A stretch of 64,000 nucleotides of DNA from Candidatus Schneideria nysicola. GTDB lineage: Bacteria > Pseudomonadota > Gammaproteobacteria > Enterobacterales > Enterobacteriaceae. Position numbers and translations under genes: made by a program. This document shows positions 28,901 through 38,032 of the stretch, piece by piece. The stretch is taken from positions 498,501 to 562,500 of the forward strand of contig NZ_CP074435.1 of NCBI RefSeq assembly GCF_019923565.1, read 5' to 3'. Below the pieces are notes generated by a model. It had not been told where the DNA came from and did not search any database. It saw only the letters and a program-made list of their open reading frames with translations. How positions within the stretch are numbered: the first letter of the stretch is position 1; every line of letters begins with the position of its first letter.

Positions 28901-29220
28901 TACGTTTGAGAAATGAGTAATCTTAAATTGTCATAACCAATCTCATTAGAGGCTAAAATAGTTAAAGATACTAATTCTTGAGGGAAGATCTTATTTTGCA
29001 TGAGAAAATCCGCCCCAATAATTGGTTTGATTCCAAATTTATGAGCGAGTTTATAAAACTTTACTAAACCAAAAAGATTAGTAAAATCAGTCAATGCCAA
29101 TGCGGGCATATCTAAACTTACCGATTTTTCAATTAATGAGGGAACTTTAGCCACGCCATCAATCATGGAATAGTCACTATGTACGTGTAAATGGATAAAT
29201 CGGGGTGCGGTGTTATTCAT
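25927..29220 (-). CDS. dnaE: DNA polymerase III alpha subunit, lacking the C-terminal tau-binding domain
   Basis: DnaE is the replicative polymerase. The 1097-residue protein has the N-terminal PHP domain ([17 protein letters not shown]), the palm with catalytic aspartates in PDFDIDF (Asp405 and Asp407), and the fingers. The clamp-binding motif QIDMF (QADMF in E. coli) and an OB fold ending [20 protein letters not shown] are also present. E. coli alpha has 1160 residues and continues for about 75 residues after this point as the tau-binding tail. Here the protein stops after MEYYSSYQ, and only 34 bases separate the stop from accA, so the tail is gone with no remnant. rnhB, which lies between lpxB and dnaE in E. 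coli, is also missing. Confidence 0.97.
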   Translation of the reverse strand: MNNTAPRFIHLHVHSDYSMIDGVAKVPSLIEKSVSLDMPALALTDFTNLFGLVKFYKLAHKFGIKPIIGADFLMQNKIFPQELVSLTILASNEIGYDNLRLLISQTYQRGYMSSGPIIDQDWLIQYNQGLIILSGFKGDIGKCLIYRHNNFQLEQCLIFYKRYFADRYYLELTRTGRENEEHYVQAAVEFAMRQSLPVVATNDIRFIDKKDFDTHEVRVAIHNGYILNDIKRPHTYSPQQYMRSEKEMCNLFSDIPEALENSIEIARRCNLTLNLGQYFLPNFPTKGISTKDFLIKRANEGLEKRLKFKFINVKDRDKRFVSYKNRLTHELKIINQMGFPGYFLIVMEFIQWAKDHHIPVGPGRGSGAGSLVAYALKITDIDPLDFDLLFERFLNSERISMPDFDIDFCMEKRDLVIDHVANIYGRHAVAQIITFGTLSAKVVIRDVGRVLDYPYSFVDRIAKLVRPDPGMTLEKAFIIEPQLSKLYHSDEDIGMLLDMSRKLEGIIRNVGKHAGGVVIAPTRITDFSPIYCDETGKNPVTQFDKNDIEDIGLIKFDFLGLRTLTIIKRAMDMINTTLKQNKIPPIDISSIPLYNEKSFEYLRKAETTAVFQLESKGMRDLIKRLKPDCFEDIIALIALFRPGPLQSGMVENFINRKHGKEKISYPDIRWQHESLKPILESTYGIILYQEQVMQIAQVLAGYTLSKADLLRCAMGKKKPDEMAKQRNFFKEGAQKKGIDSNLAMKIFDMMEHFADYGFNKSHSTAYALLSYQTLWLKTHYPYEFMASVMSADMDHIDKIRSLIEECNRMGMTVLPPNINTSQFHFHVNKKGQIVYGLGAIKGIGEASIQEIIKGRNQSGMFIDMFDLCVRAQMKNLNRRILEKFILSGSFDCFKQHRAELMQSIDTILKSANQYIQSQLLGQIDMFSDSIPNREYAVSHSSSIQRQQDILPWSEQIKLRGEHETLGLYLTGHPVDQYQNEIQYYSSGIRLKDIQKNHTIGSIITVVGLIISVRLVLTKRENQMAILTLEDRSGRLEVVLFRDILEKYRHLLENDDRILIVKGYVASEDSRGYMKMIASQLMDIKEARKKMEYYSSYQ

Positions 29221-29251
29221 ATTTTTTCATACTTTTTTGTAATATATATAT

Positions 29252-30415
29252 TTAAGAATGGATCAATGATATTACCGCTTGTGCAGCTTTTTCATCAGCA
29301 TTATTACGTAGATCTTGGTGTATGTTTCGAAATATCTGTAATAATGCTGTATGTTGATTCCTATTTCTTAATAAGGGAATTAAGGCGGAAGCTAAATTAT
29401 CGTATTGACAATTTTTTTGCAAAAGTTCTTTTACAATTTCTTGATTAGCTAATATATTAGGAAGAGAGATCCAAGGTATTTTTACGAAAGAGCGTGCGAT
29501 GAAGAAGGTAATGCATTTCATTTTATATCCTACTACCATAGGACACTTAGATAACATACATTCTAATGTTGCCGTACCAGACGCCACTAAGGTGGCATCA
29601 GCAGCCGTCATAACTGGAATAGAGTAATTTGGGGAATATAATCGAAAACGGAGTTGCGGTGTCACTTTAGAGCAAATAGATTGAAAATAATGGATGTGAT
29701 GTTCTTTCACTAACGGGACCATAATTTCTAAATCTGGAAAAATATTCTGTAAGATATCGGCGGCACGTAAAAATTCCGTACTGAGCATCTCAATTTCGTT
29801 CTCTCTACTTCCCGGTAATAGTGCTAAACAGTGTGCAGTTGACGATATACCGAGTTTTTTTCTAGCGAGCAATTTATCGGGATATATAGGGATGAAATCA
29901 GCTAATGGATGACCAATAAATGTATAAGGAATATGAGATTGTTCATATATCTTTTTTTCAAAAGGAAAAAGTAAGAGAACATTATTCGTTGAACGCCGTA
30001 TAGTACGTAGTCTATTCTTGCGCCATGCCCATACAGAAGGACTAACATAATGAAGTATCTTCATTCCCCTTTTTTTTAGATTATATTCCAATGTGAGGTT
30101 AAATTCAGGAGAATCAATACCAATAAATACCTCTATTGGTAATGCGATAAAACGGTGAAGGAGATCACGTCGAATTTTCAGTAAGCGTTTCATACGTTTA
30201 ATAATATCCATTACATCCATTACCGCCAATTCTTCTATATCATACCAAGACTCCATTCCTTCTGCTTTCATATACGAACCACCTATCCCAACAAAATGTA
30301 TGCCTGCAATATACGTATTTTGTATAGCACGCATTAATCGAGCACCCAGAAGATCACCTGAGCTCTCTCCTGCTACTAAACCAATAGTAATACGGCGACG
30401 TTGTTGAAAAAACAT
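29252..30415 (-). CDS. lpxB: Lipid-A-disaccharide synthase
   Basis: LpxB is the membrane-associated glycosyltransferase that joins UDP-diacylglucosamine and lipid X to form the lipid A disaccharide. The 387-residue protein (382 in E. coli) opens with VAGESSGDLLGARLMR and contains YVSPSVWAWRKNR, LLPGSRENEIE and VASGTATLECML. It starts immediately after the lpxA stop with no gap. With lpxA and lpxD it shows that the lipid A pathway is kept, so the outer membrane very likely still carries lipid A. Confidence 0.96.
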   Translation of the reverse strand: MFFQQRRRITIGLVAGESSGDLLGARLMRAIQNTYIAGIHFVGIGGSYMKAEGMESWYDIEELAVMDVMDIIKRMKRLLKIRRDLLHRFIALPIEVFIGIDSPEFNLTLEYNLKKRGMKILHYVSPSVWAWRKNRLRTIRRSTNNVLLLFPFEKKIYEQSHIPYTFIGHPLADFIPIYPDKLLARKKLGISSTAHCLALLPGSRENEIEMLSTEFLRAADILQNIFPDLEIMVPLVKEHHIHYFQSICSKVTPQLRFRLYSPNYSIPVMTAADATLVASGTATLECMLSKCPMVVGYKMKCITFFIARSFVKIPWISLPNILANQEIVKELLQKNCQYDNLASALIPLLRNRNQHTALLQIFRNIHQDLRNNADEKAAQAVISLIHS

Positions 30416-31204
30416 CTATCGAATAATCCCTCTCTGTGAACGCGATAAAAAATCTATCACGTTATTGATTATAGTATGCTTACTAGCTAAAATATGTAAC
30501 TCTGACTTAGCTTCCTCTAACGTTCTACCACTTCTGTAAAGAATTTTATAGGCGGAACGTATTGCATGTAAAATATCACGATTAAATCCTCTACGTTTTA
30601 ATCCTTCTGTATTCAGACCAAAAGCGGTGGCATGATTCCCTTGCGCTATAAGATAAGGAGGGACGTCTTGTACCACACCAGAACATCCTCCAATCATTAC
30701 ATGAGCCCCGATCAGACAAAATTGATGAATAGCGGTCATTCCCCCTATAATAGCATAATCGTCTACTTTAACATGACCGCCAAGAGTAGCATTATTAGCC
30801 ATAATACAATGATTACCAATGACACAATCATGTGCAATATGCGTGTTAATCATAAGTAAATTATCATTTCCAATTCGAGTAATTTTTTCCCCTTGTATTG
30901 TCCCACGGTGAATAGCAACATTCTCACGTATACGATTGCGATGACCAATTTCTACACTAGTTTTTTCCCCAGTATATTTCAGATCTTGGTTCTCTTCTCC
31001 AATAGAGGCAAACTGATAGATTTGATTATCTTCACCTATACGTGTCACACCGTTAATAACGATATGTGATTTGAGTATTGTACGTGCACCTATTTCTACT
31101 TCGGAACCAATAATACAAAAAGGTCCAATATATACGTTGGCATGAACGATGGCACCTTTTTCCATAATAGTACTCGGATGTATGAAAGCAGTTGGATCAA
31201 TCAT
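30416..31204 (-). CDS. lpxA: UDP-N-acetylglucosamine acyltransferase LpxA
   Basis: LpxA adds the first acyl chain to UDP-GlcNAc, the first step of lipid A synthesis. The 262-residue protein (262 in E. coli) is a left-handed parallel beta-helix of hexapeptide repeats (for example [20 protein letters not shown]) followed by a C-terminal helical part. The catalytic histidine is in [15 protein letters not shown]. Its ATG overlaps the TAA stop of fabZ by one base, which implies translational coupling. Confidence 0.97.
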   Translation of the reverse strand: MIDPTAFIHPSTIMEKGAIVHANVYIGPFCIIGSEVEIGARTILKSHIVINGVTRIGEDNQIYQFASIGEENQDLKYTGEKTSVEIGHRNRIRENVAIHRGTIQGEKITRIGNDNLLMINTHIAHDCVIGNHCIMANNATLGGHVKVDDYAIIGGMTAIHQFCLIGAHVMIGGCSGVVQDVPPYLIAQGNHATAFGLNTEGLKRRGFNRDILHAIRSAYKILYRSGRTLEEAKSELHILASKHTIINNVIDFLSRSQRGIIR

Positions 31205-31659
31205 TATGCCTCACGGCGCCGTGCACACATCATAGATGCTTCGCAAGCCAATTCATCCCGAATTTTGGCTATTCCCTTGAAGCGTGCAATCCCCCTTCTT
31301 TCTTTGATAAATTCTACATCAATAATCATTTGATCGCCTGGTTGTACTGGTCTTTTAAAACGAGCGGCATCAATGGCAGCAAAATAGTAAAATTCTCCTG
31401 GTGCTAATTTTCCAGCACTTTTAAAGGCTAATATACCTGTAGCTTGTGCCATTGCTTCAAGAATTAATACTCCTGGAAAAATCGGTTTCCCTGGAAAATG
31501 TCCTTCAAAAAATGGTTCATTAAAAGAGACATTTTTTACAGCACGAAGAAATTTGCCTTTTTCAAAATTTAATACACGATCCACTAATAAAAACGGGAAC
31601 CGGTGAGGTAAGAGCTCTAATATCTCTTCAATATGGAGACTATGCTCGTTAGTAGTCAA
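31204..31659 (-). CDS. fabZ: 3-hydroxyacyl-ACP dehydratase FabZ
   Basis: FabZ dehydrates 3-hydroxyacyl-ACP of all chain lengths and competes with LpxA for 3-hydroxymyristoyl-ACP. The 151-residue protein starts [20 protein letters not shown], nearly identical to E. coli. It has the catalytic His in [17 protein letters not shown] followed by the glutamate in LEAMAQATG. The start codon is TTG, which to my knowledge is also the case in E. coli. A strong hairpin lies in the 127-base gap between it and lpxD. Confidence 0.96.
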   Translation of the reverse strand: MTTNEHSLHIEEILELLPHRFPFLLVDRVLNFEKGKFLRAVKNVSFNEPFFEGHFPGKPIFPGVLILEAMAQATGILAFKSAGKLAPGEFYYFAAIDAARFKRPVQPGDQMIIDVEFIKERRGIARFKGIAKIRDELACEASMMCARRREA

Positions 31660-31699
31660 AATAATTTAATTTCCTGTATTTTCTTGATATCAGCAAAAC

Positions 31700-31748
31700 G
31701 GCCTGTATTTATTCTCTCTATTCAAGAGAAATTAGATAAATACAGGCC
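31700..31748 (-). promoter_or_regulatory. Strong hairpin in the lpxD-fabZ gap (possible intra-operon attenuator or processing site)
   Basis: GGCCTGTATTTAT at 31700-31712 and its exact reverse complement at 31736-31748 form a 13-base stem with a GGCC base. Inside it, TCTCT (31713-31717) and AGAGA (31725-31729) can pair to extend the structure, leaving a one-sided bulge of six bases (31730-31735). On the transcribed (minus) strand the stem is followed by GTTTTG, a short U-run. That makes it a candidate weak terminator, RNase site or mRNA stabiliser between lpxD and fabZ. It is the strongest non-tRNA stem I see in the window. Confidence 0.5.
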
Positions 31749-31786
31749 AAAAGTGCGACATAGTGAAATAGATAGTGGTGGGGTAT

Positions 31787-32803
31787 TTATTTTTTTAAAA
31801 GTGCTTGAATACGTTTTCTAAAACGAGCTATATGAATAATAAAGGCAACTGTTTTACGCCATTGTTTGTTCTTTTGTAAAGGAATACCAGAGGAATAGAT
31901 ACCTGGTTCTCTTATAGAACGCATTACCATACTCATCCCCGTTACTGTTACTTTATCACAAATTTTTATATGACCATTAATTACACTTGCTCCACCAATC
32001 ATACAGTTACGGCCTATAGTCAAGCTACCTCCCATAATCACCCCCCCTGCTATAGCAGTATTTTCTCCAATCTTAACATTATGTGCAATATGACAGAGGT
32101 TATCAATAATTACTCCATTATCAATAGAAGTATCTTCTATTGCTCCCCTAGCAATAGTAGTACATGCACCAATTTCAACTCTGTTACCTATAATTACTCT
32201 TCCTAAATGTGGAATTCTTATCCAATTTCCAATATCATCTTTAGCATAACCAAAGCCTTCAGAGCCAATGACTGATCCAGACTGAATTAGACAATCTTTC
32301 CCAATTTCAACTCCATGATAAATCGTAACATTATTCCATAATCTTGTCCCAATATTAATCTTTACATTTCTTCCTAAAACACAACCCGCTCCAATAATCA
32401 CATCATTTCCTAAAAATACCCCCTTTTCCAGTACGGAATTAGCACCGATAGATATACGTTCACCCAATGTGACATTGGAGTCCATTCTAACACTTTTATC
32501 AATTTTATAATCTGGTTTAGGAGTCCTATCTATCATTTGAGCGAGATATGCATATGCAAGATAAGGATCTTTTACTACTAAAGCAGTGCTATTCTTACAA
32601 AAAGGAAGACATTGTTCAGTAAGTATCACTGCTGAAGCTTGACATTCTATAAGTTTATGTCGTAAACGGATATCAGATAAAAATGTAATCTCCCCCTCTT
32701 TGGCATTGTCTATAGAAGCTAAATTAGTAATTTGGATTTGATCATCACCATATAATGTCGCATTTAAATACTTTGCTAATGCAGATAGTCGTATGGAGAA
32801 CAT
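31787..32803 (-). CDS. lpxD: UDP-3-O-acyl-glucosamine N-acyltransferase LpxD
   Basis: LpxD adds the N-linked acyl chain in the third step of lipid A synthesis. The 338-residue protein (341 in E. coli) has the N-terminal uridine-binding domain (residues 1-100). A hexapeptide-repeat beta-helix follows ([15 protein letters not shown] and similar) with the catalytic histidine in [14 protein letters not shown], and a C-terminal helix ends the protein. It follows skp by three bases, as in E. coli, and precedes fabZ. Confidence 0.97.
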   Translation of the reverse strand: MFSIRLSALAKYLNATLYGDDQIQITNLASIDNAKEGEITFLSDIRLRHKLIECQASAVILTEQCLPFCKNSTALVVKDPYLAYAYLAQMIDRTPKPDYKIDKSVRMDSNVTLGERISIGANSVLEKGVFLGNDVIIGAGCVLGRNVKINIGTRLWNNVTIYHGVEIGKDCLIQSGSVIGSEGFGYAKDDIGNWIRIPHLGRVIIGNRVEIGACTTIARGAIEDTSIDNGVIIDNLCHIAHNVKIGENTAIAGGVIMGGSLTIGRNCMIGGASVINGHIKICDKVTVTGMSMVMRSIREPGIYSSGIPLQKNKQWRKTVAFIIHIARFRKRIQALLKK

Positions 32804-32806
32804 ATA

Positions 32807-33307
32807 TCACTTTACCACCTGTGCAAGTACACTATTGGTAATATCTTTAGACGGGTTAAAATAAGCTAAAGCACTTATATCAATGACTATATCATATTCT
32901 TCTTGATGAGCAATGTTTCGGACTATTTCATGTATTTGACTTAATATTTTATGGCGTTCTTCGGTCTGTCTACGGTGATTATCCTGTTCAAAAGACTGAA
33001 TTTTACTAGAAAATTTTTCACGTTGAATCATCAGAGATTGTTCTAGTTCTTTTCTTTCTTGAGGATTCATATCATTCCCGGTGTTCTGCAGTTTTTGTGT
33101 TTTAGATTGTAAATCTCTTTCCATACATTGTAACTCGGTCACTCGATCTTTAAATTCCTCTTCAAGTTCTTTAGCTACTGTAGCACGTTGTGGAGATTGT
33201 TGGAAAATATTCGTTATATTCACCACCGCAATTCTATCAATCGACCAAACTGGAGATGCAGTGGTAATTACCAACATTATACTGACAATATATAACCACT
33301 TTTTCAC
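32807..33307 (-). CDS. skp: Periplasmic chaperone Skp (OmpH family)
   Basis: Skp is a trimeric periplasmic chaperone that holds unfolded outer-membrane proteins on their way to BamA. I choose the GTG at 33305-33307 as start: it sits behind a perfect AAGGAG and gives a 166-residue precursor opening MKKWLYIVSIM, matching E. coli MKKWLL. An upstream ATG would add a nine-residue non-homologous extension before the signal peptide. The signal peptide ends near SPVWS. The mature part has the beta-strand core (DRIAVVNITNIFQQSP) and the long coiled-coil tentacles typical of Skp (about residues 40-130). Confidence 0.92.
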   Translation of the reverse strand: MKKWLYIVSIMLVITTASPVWSIDRIAVVNITNIFQQSPQRATVAKELEEEFKDRVTELQCMERDLQSKTQKLQNTGNDMNPQERKELEQSLMIQREKFSSKIQSFEQDNHRRQTEERHKILSQIHEIVRNIAHQEEYDIVIDISALAYFNPSKDITNSVLAQVVK

Positions 33308-33355
33308 TATAAGCTCCTTATGGATTACGAACATAAAAACACTATATTACCTTAT

Positions 33356-35785
33356 CTACCATATTTTACCAATGTTGAATTGAAATCGTTCAAATCGATC
33401 TCCTATATAAGTTTTAATAGGTCGAGCATAAGATAAGACTATTGGACCTATTGGGGAATTCCAATGCAAACTAATGCCACTAGAAATACGAATATCTCCT
33501 ATTCTCCCGTAGTTAGGTATATTGGATGCACGTAGTATAACATCGTTATTGTCCCAATAAGTATCCCATACCGTACCAGAATCAATAAAAATTGCGGCAC
33601 GAAGAGAGTCTAGATATCTTTCTTGCAGGAAAAAGGATAAAGGACAAATTACTTCCATTGTAAAGAGGACTGTGGCATTTCCTCCAATAGCAACCGCAGA
33701 ATGTTCTATTGGATAAGTACTATAGTTTTTCACTTCTGAAGTAGGATAACGATAATATATTGCTTTAGGACCCACACTATTAGCATGGAATCCACGTAAA
33801 GTATTAATCCCTCCTGCATAAAAATGATCATAAAATGGAACTGTCTTTTTTCTTATTCCATGAGCATATCCCAATTGTGTACGAGTAACAAAAATCCAAC
33901 TTCCTTTTTTATTGATAGGAGAATAATGGATGAAATCACAGTTCATTTTATAATATTCATTATCTGAACCAGGTAATCCTATCTTGTTAGATAATGTTGC
34001 ACTATATCCTATAGTAGGAAAATATACTTTATTCAGAGTATTCACATTGCAATCTACACTCAGTAAAAAATCGTTGTTACTAAAATTGGTATGACTTTTT
34101 TTTTCATTATGTTTTTTTAGATAACGCGATATAATTAGATGAGGCTTTATATTATATAAATGATCATGTACATAATCTAATCCAATTTGAAATAAATATT
34201 TCTTTTGTAAAGGAAATCCCCAAAACGTTCCTAATCCAAAGCTTTTTAAATTAAAATTGGAGAAATCTGTTGTATTATCTCCATTAAAATCATCGTAGAA
34301 TATCTTTCCACCTGCATTAATTCCATCTAAAGTAAAATAAGGATCAGTAAAAGATACTTTGATATTGGTTTGATAATCATTTTTTACTCCACTAAATCCT
34401 ACTATATTCCCCGTACCTAACCAATTATCTTGATTCATATAAAACTGGAAACTTAAAAGACTATCTGTTCCAGAACCTATACCAAAATTAATATTACCCG
34501 TATTACGTTCTTTTACTTTAAAGAAGACATCTACATAATTATTACAATGTAACAATTTTTGTATTATTAATGTTACAGTTTCAAAATAACCGAGTTTTTC
34601 TAATCGGTTTTTACTTTCATTCAGTAGACTATGAATTATCCAACTTCCTTCCATTTGGCGTATTTCTCGACGTAAAACGGAATCTTTTGTGAGATGATTA
34701 CCCTCAAAATGAATATAACGTACATAGTAACGATTCCCGATGTCTATATAAAAACATAATTCAATGGTTTGATTCACATCGTCTATTTCCATTTGATTAA
34801 GGATATGGGCATCTAGATAACCATCATTTATCAATAAATTTTGTATTTCTGTACTTATTTTCTTGATTTCGGCACTATGGTATATAGTGCCTAAACACAA
34901 TCGAGATTGTACTAATTGCTCTATTTTGGAAGAATTTTCAAAAATGGTGTTACTCTTTACTGTTACTTTTGAAAGTGTATATTGTAATCCTTCGGTAATA
35001 TTTAATGTAATGTATATATTTTTTTTATCTGGCGTCATACTAATCTGAGTAGAATCAATATCAAAACGAACATAACCACGATCTAAATAAAAATTACGTA
35101 GAGCATCTATATCCATATCTAGTTTTTTTAGACAGAATCTTCTATTCTCTTTCCACCAAGGAGTGTTTTTACTAATTTGCAAGTGTGAAAGAAGATTATA
35201 TGAAGAAAATTTTTCATTACCGATAATATTAAGTTGCTTCACGATAGCTGAGATGCCTTCGTTGAAAACAAACTTTATTGCTACTCGATTATAAGCGAGC
35301 GGCTCAATTATTGTTTCTATTTTAGCACTATATTTTCCTATACTATGATAGAATTGTTCTAAATCTTTTTGTAGATGAAAAAGAGTAGAGGGATTCAAAA
35401 TCTCTCCTACTTGAATACCAATATTATCTAAATTCTTTTGTAAGATTTCATTTTTTATGATTTTATTACCCACATAACAAATTGAACCAATTAAGGGAAA
35501 TTCTTGTACTTGAATTAATAAAATATCATTATCATGTATAACTTTAATATCTTCAAAATTACCAGTAGCAAATAAGGTACAAATAATATTACGAATATCT
35601 TTCTTACTTATTGTGCTTCCAATACGTATAACAGGTAAATACATTTTAATTGTTGTAATAGATAGACGTTGTAAGCCTTCAATAAAAATATTGTTGACGA
35701 ACAATCTATTTTCTGCCAGACAACAACACGTTATCAGACTGGTAATACTAAGCAGTATACTGAGAAGGAATTTATTATTAATCAA
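33356..35785 (-). CDS. bamA: Outer membrane protein assembly factor BamA
   Basis: BamA is the central beta-barrel of the BAM complex that inserts outer-membrane proteins. The precursor is 809 residues (810 in E. coli). A hydrophobic signal peptide spans about residues 5-23. Five POTRA domains follow (for example IEGLQRLSITTIKMYLPV for POTRA1 and YYVRYIHFEGNHLTKDSVLR for POTRA5). The 16-stranded barrel has the conserved loop-6 motif TLRGF and a C-terminal strand ending FQFNIGKIW. The start is TTG with only a weak upstream GAG, so the exact start is uncertain. It lies between rseP and skp, as in E. coli. Confidence 0.96.
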   Translation of the reverse strand: MINNKFLLSILLSITSLITCCCLAENRLFVNNIFIEGLQRLSITTIKMYLPVIRIGSTISKKDIRNIICTLFATGNFEDIKVIHDNDILLIQVQEFPLIGSICYVGNKIIKNEILQKNLDNIGIQVGEILNPSTLFHLQKDLEQFYHSIGKYSAKIETIIEPLAYNRVAIKFVFNEGISAIVKQLNIIGNEKFSSYNLLSHLQISKNTPWWKENRRFCLKKLDMDIDALRNFYLDRGYVRFDIDSTQISMTPDKKNIYITLNITEGLQYTLSKVTVKSNTIFENSSKIEQLVQSRLCLGTIYHSAEIKKISTEIQNLLINDGYLDAHILNQMEIDDVNQTIELCFYIDIGNRYYVRYIHFEGNHLTKDSVLRREIRQMEGSWIIHSLLNESKNRLEKLGYFETVTLIIQKLLHCNNYVDVFFKVKERNTGNINFGIGSGTDSLLSFQFYMNQDNWLGTGNIVGFSGVKNDYQTNIKVSFTDPYFTLDGINAGGKIFYDDFNGDNTTDFSNFNLKSFGLGTFWGFPLQKKYLFQIGLDYVHDHLYNIKPHLIISRYLKKHNEKKSHTNFSNNDFLLSVDCNVNTLNKVYFPTIGYSATLSNKIGLPGSDNEYYKMNCDFIHYSPINKKGSWIFVTRTQLGYAHGIRKKTVPFYDHFYAGGINTLRGFHANSVGPKAIYYRYPTSEVKNYSTYPIEHSAVAIGGNATVLFTMEVICPLSFFLQERYLDSLRAAIFIDSGTVWDTYWDNNDVILRASNIPNYGRIGDIRISSGISLHWNSPIGPIVLSYARPIKTYIGDRFERFQFNIGKIW

Positions 35786-35824
35786 TGCAAGATCTCGGAT
35801 AAGACCGTCTGCTAATAAAAATAC

Positions 35825-37192
35825 TTATCTTAATTTAGAAATATCATTAAAAATAGCTAAGGCCATTAATACCATCAGAATAATTGAGCTAATCTGATAA
35901 ATCCGTTCTTGTACCGATTCCTCAATCGGTTTACTTCGAATCTTTTCTATCATTAAAAACAATAGACGTCCTCCATCTAGAATAGGTATAGGTAATAAAT
36001 TCATTATACCTAAGTTAATACTGATTAACGATAAAAACATTAAGTAATGAATTAGTCCATTCTCTGCGGAGAGATATGCACCGTGTGCAATAGATATTGG
36101 TCCACTAAGACTACTTAATTTAGCATTTCCACCTATTACTTCTGTAAGTACCTCCATAGTGAGAATAATAATATTCCATGATGCTTCTCCAGCTTTATAT
36201 AGTGCAGATAAAGGATCATATCTGTTTACTATTTGATTGGCATTAGAAATTGGTATAACAGTAGGAGTTAATCCAGCGAATCCCTCTACATAGTTATGTT
36301 GATTCAATTGACTATCCGGAATTAAAATTAATTCTAGGATAGTCTTATTCCTTTCAATTTTAAGACGTAATTTTTTGCCAGGACTATTTTTGATGCTCAT
36401 AACGAATGAAGACCAATGATCAATATTTTTTTCTTCTACCTTCATTATTTTATCGTTAGGTTGTAAACCGGCTTTTTCAGCAGCGGAGCCCGCTTGAACG
36501 GTCTTTATAATAGGTTCAATATGTGAAATGATGGGATTAATTCCTAAAGTAATAAGAGGATCTTTTTTACTACATTCTATATGATCTTTTAGAGAGAGTT
36601 CTAGAAACTTTCTTTGAATAGTCAATGGATTAGAATTGTTTGAAACGTCTAAATATATTTGTTCATTATTTTTTAATACTTTCATTAGTTGATGACGCAC
36701 TGCACTCCAACTAGGAGTATTAATTCCATTAACAGATTTTATTTCCATCCCTGGTAGAATATTAGCTCTTGCAATAATAGATTCAGGTAAAATATCAGTC
36801 AGTATGGGGCGAAAATCGGGAAGGCCTATCATAAATACTAACCAATATATTGCAAAAGCAAACATGATATTACATATCGATCCAGCGGAAGTAATTGCAC
36901 AACGTTGCCATATAGGTTTGTTATTAAAAGATTCAAAAGAATTTTCATGTGATATGGACTCTCCTCCAGCACCAAACATTTTGACATAACCACCCAGTGG
37001 AATAGCGGAGAAAATATATTCGGTATCAAATTTATCGCGTTTCCTTAATAAAGGATATCCAAATCCTATAGAAAAACGTTCAACTTTCACTCCATAATAA
37101 CGAGCAACTAAAAAATGTCCTAATTCATGGACCAAAATTAACATGCTTAATGTAAGAGTAAAAGTAAAAAAAATCCATATGATATGTAACAT
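35825..37192 (-). CDS. rseP: Inner-membrane site-2 protease RseP
   Basis: RseP is an intramembrane zinc metalloprotease that cleaves anti-sigma factor RseA and clears remnant signal peptides in E. coli. The 455-residue protein (450 in E. coli) has the zinc motif HELGH at residues 22-26, the tandem PDZ region (about 115-310; GSAAEKAGLQPNDKIMKVEE) and the C-terminal catalytic LDG in PIPILDGGRLLF. Four membrane segments are visible. It lies in the normal cdsA-rseP-bamA order. No RseA or sigma-E gene is visible in this window. Confidence 0.96.
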   Translation of the reverse strand: MLHIIWIFFTFTLTLSMLILVHELGHFLVARYYGVKVERFSIGFGYPLLRKRDKFDTEYIFSAIPLGGYVKMFGAGGESISHENSFESFNNKPIWQRCAITSAGSICNIMFAFAIYWLVFMIGLPDFRPILTDILPESIIARANILPGMEIKSVNGINTPSWSAVRHQLMKVLKNNEQIYLDVSNNSNPLTIQRKFLELSLKDHIECSKKDPLITLGINPIISHIEPIIKTVQAGSAAEKAGLQPNDKIMKVEEKNIDHWSSFVMSIKNSPGKKLRLKIERNKTILELILIPDSQLNQHNYVEGFAGLTPTVIPISNANQIVNRYDPLSALYKAGEASWNIIILTMEVLTEVIGGNAKLSSLSGPISIAHGAYLSAENGLIHYLMFLSLISINLGIMNLLPIPILDGGRLLFLMIEKIRSKPIEESVQERIYQISSIILMVLMALAIFNDISKLR

Positions 37193-37210
37193 TGTCGTTT
37201 TTATCCAAAA

Positions 37211-38032
37211 TTAGATAGCATTAAAAAATAACATTAATAAACAAAAAATTGGAATGGCAGCAGTTAAACTATCTATACGATCTAATAATCCACCATGTCC
37301 TGGAATTAAATGACTGCTATCTTTGACCCCCGATATCCGTTTAAACATACTTTCTGTTAGATCACCCAATACAGAGGCAAAGGAGGAAATTACTGAAGCA
37401 ATCAATAATGCTATTGGAGAAATATTATATAAATCAGGCACATTTTTATAGAATATTATACTGACAAAAGAGGTAGTTAATAATCCACCTAAGAAACCCT
37501 CCCAAGTTTTATCTGGAGAAATTTTGGGAATCATTTTACTGCGTCCCCCTATATATCCAAATATATAGGAGCCCGAATCCATACTCCATACTAGTGATAA
37601 AATATAGAAGAGTAACCATGAACCAATAGAAGAATGATGTAATAGTAGTATTCCTAAGAAAAATGGTACAATAATTAATATACCAAATATTAATAGAATG
37701 ATTTTATATCTATACCATAAGAGAATAGAACGAGGATAATAAAGAATAAGAGTAAACGCTATAATCCACCAAAATAACGCAATCTCTAAGAGAGATTGGG
37801 TATAAAAATTAAATAGAAGGGATTGTTGTACTATACATAATAAAATACTGATTAATAATAACCATATAAATTGACCATATAAAGATAGACCAGTAAGTCT
37901 CCCCCATTCCCATGCTCCTAATAAACAGAGTAATAAAGTAATCAGTGAGAATATAAAGGAAGATAATAAAAATATGGTAGCCATTACCATAGGAATCATG
38001 ATAATAGTAGTCATTAATCTTTGTTTTAACAA
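37211..38032 (-). CDS. cdsA: Phosphatidate cytidylyltransferase
   Basis: CdsA makes CDP-diacylglycerol, the precursor of all phospholipids, in the inner membrane. The 273-residue protein has about eight membrane segments. The family signature is present as KISPDKTWEGFLGG followed by SVLGDLTESMFKRISGVKDS and the C-terminal HGGLLDRIDSL. The start is TTG at 38030-38032, overlapping the end of uppS by seven bases, and a GAGGAG inside uppS gives it a good Shine-Dalgarno. The product then begins MLKQRL, matching E. coli MLKYRL. Confidence 0.95.
   Translation of the reverse strand: MLKQRLMTTIIMIPMVMATIFLLSSFIFSLITLLLCLLGAWEWGRLTGLSLYGQFIWLLLISILLCIVQQSLLFNFYTQSLLEIALFWWIIAFTLILYYPRSILLWYRYKIILLIFGILIIVPFFLGILLLHHSSIGSWLLFYILSLVWSMDSGSYIFGYIGGRSKMIPKISPDKTWEGFLGGLLTTSFVSIIFYKNVPDLYNISPIALLIASVISSFASVLGDLTESMFKRISGVKDSSHLIPGHGGLLDRIDSLTAAIPIFCLLMLFFNAI

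Noticed and set aside
30632-32206. Plus-strand reading frames antisense to lpxA, fabZ and lpxD
   Set aside because: They are frame shadows of well-conserved minus-strand genes and lack start signals or recognisable motifs.
33308-33334. Upstream ATG for skp giving a nine-residue extension
   Set aside because: The GTG at 33305-33307 has a perfect Shine-Dalgarno and restores the E. coli-like signal peptide start; the extension is not homologous.
35700-35785. BamA signal peptide read as a lipoprotein signal because of its cysteine run (LITCCC)
   Set aside because: BamA is a beta-barrel, not a lipoprotein, and the residue before the first cysteine is Thr, which does not fit the lipobox.
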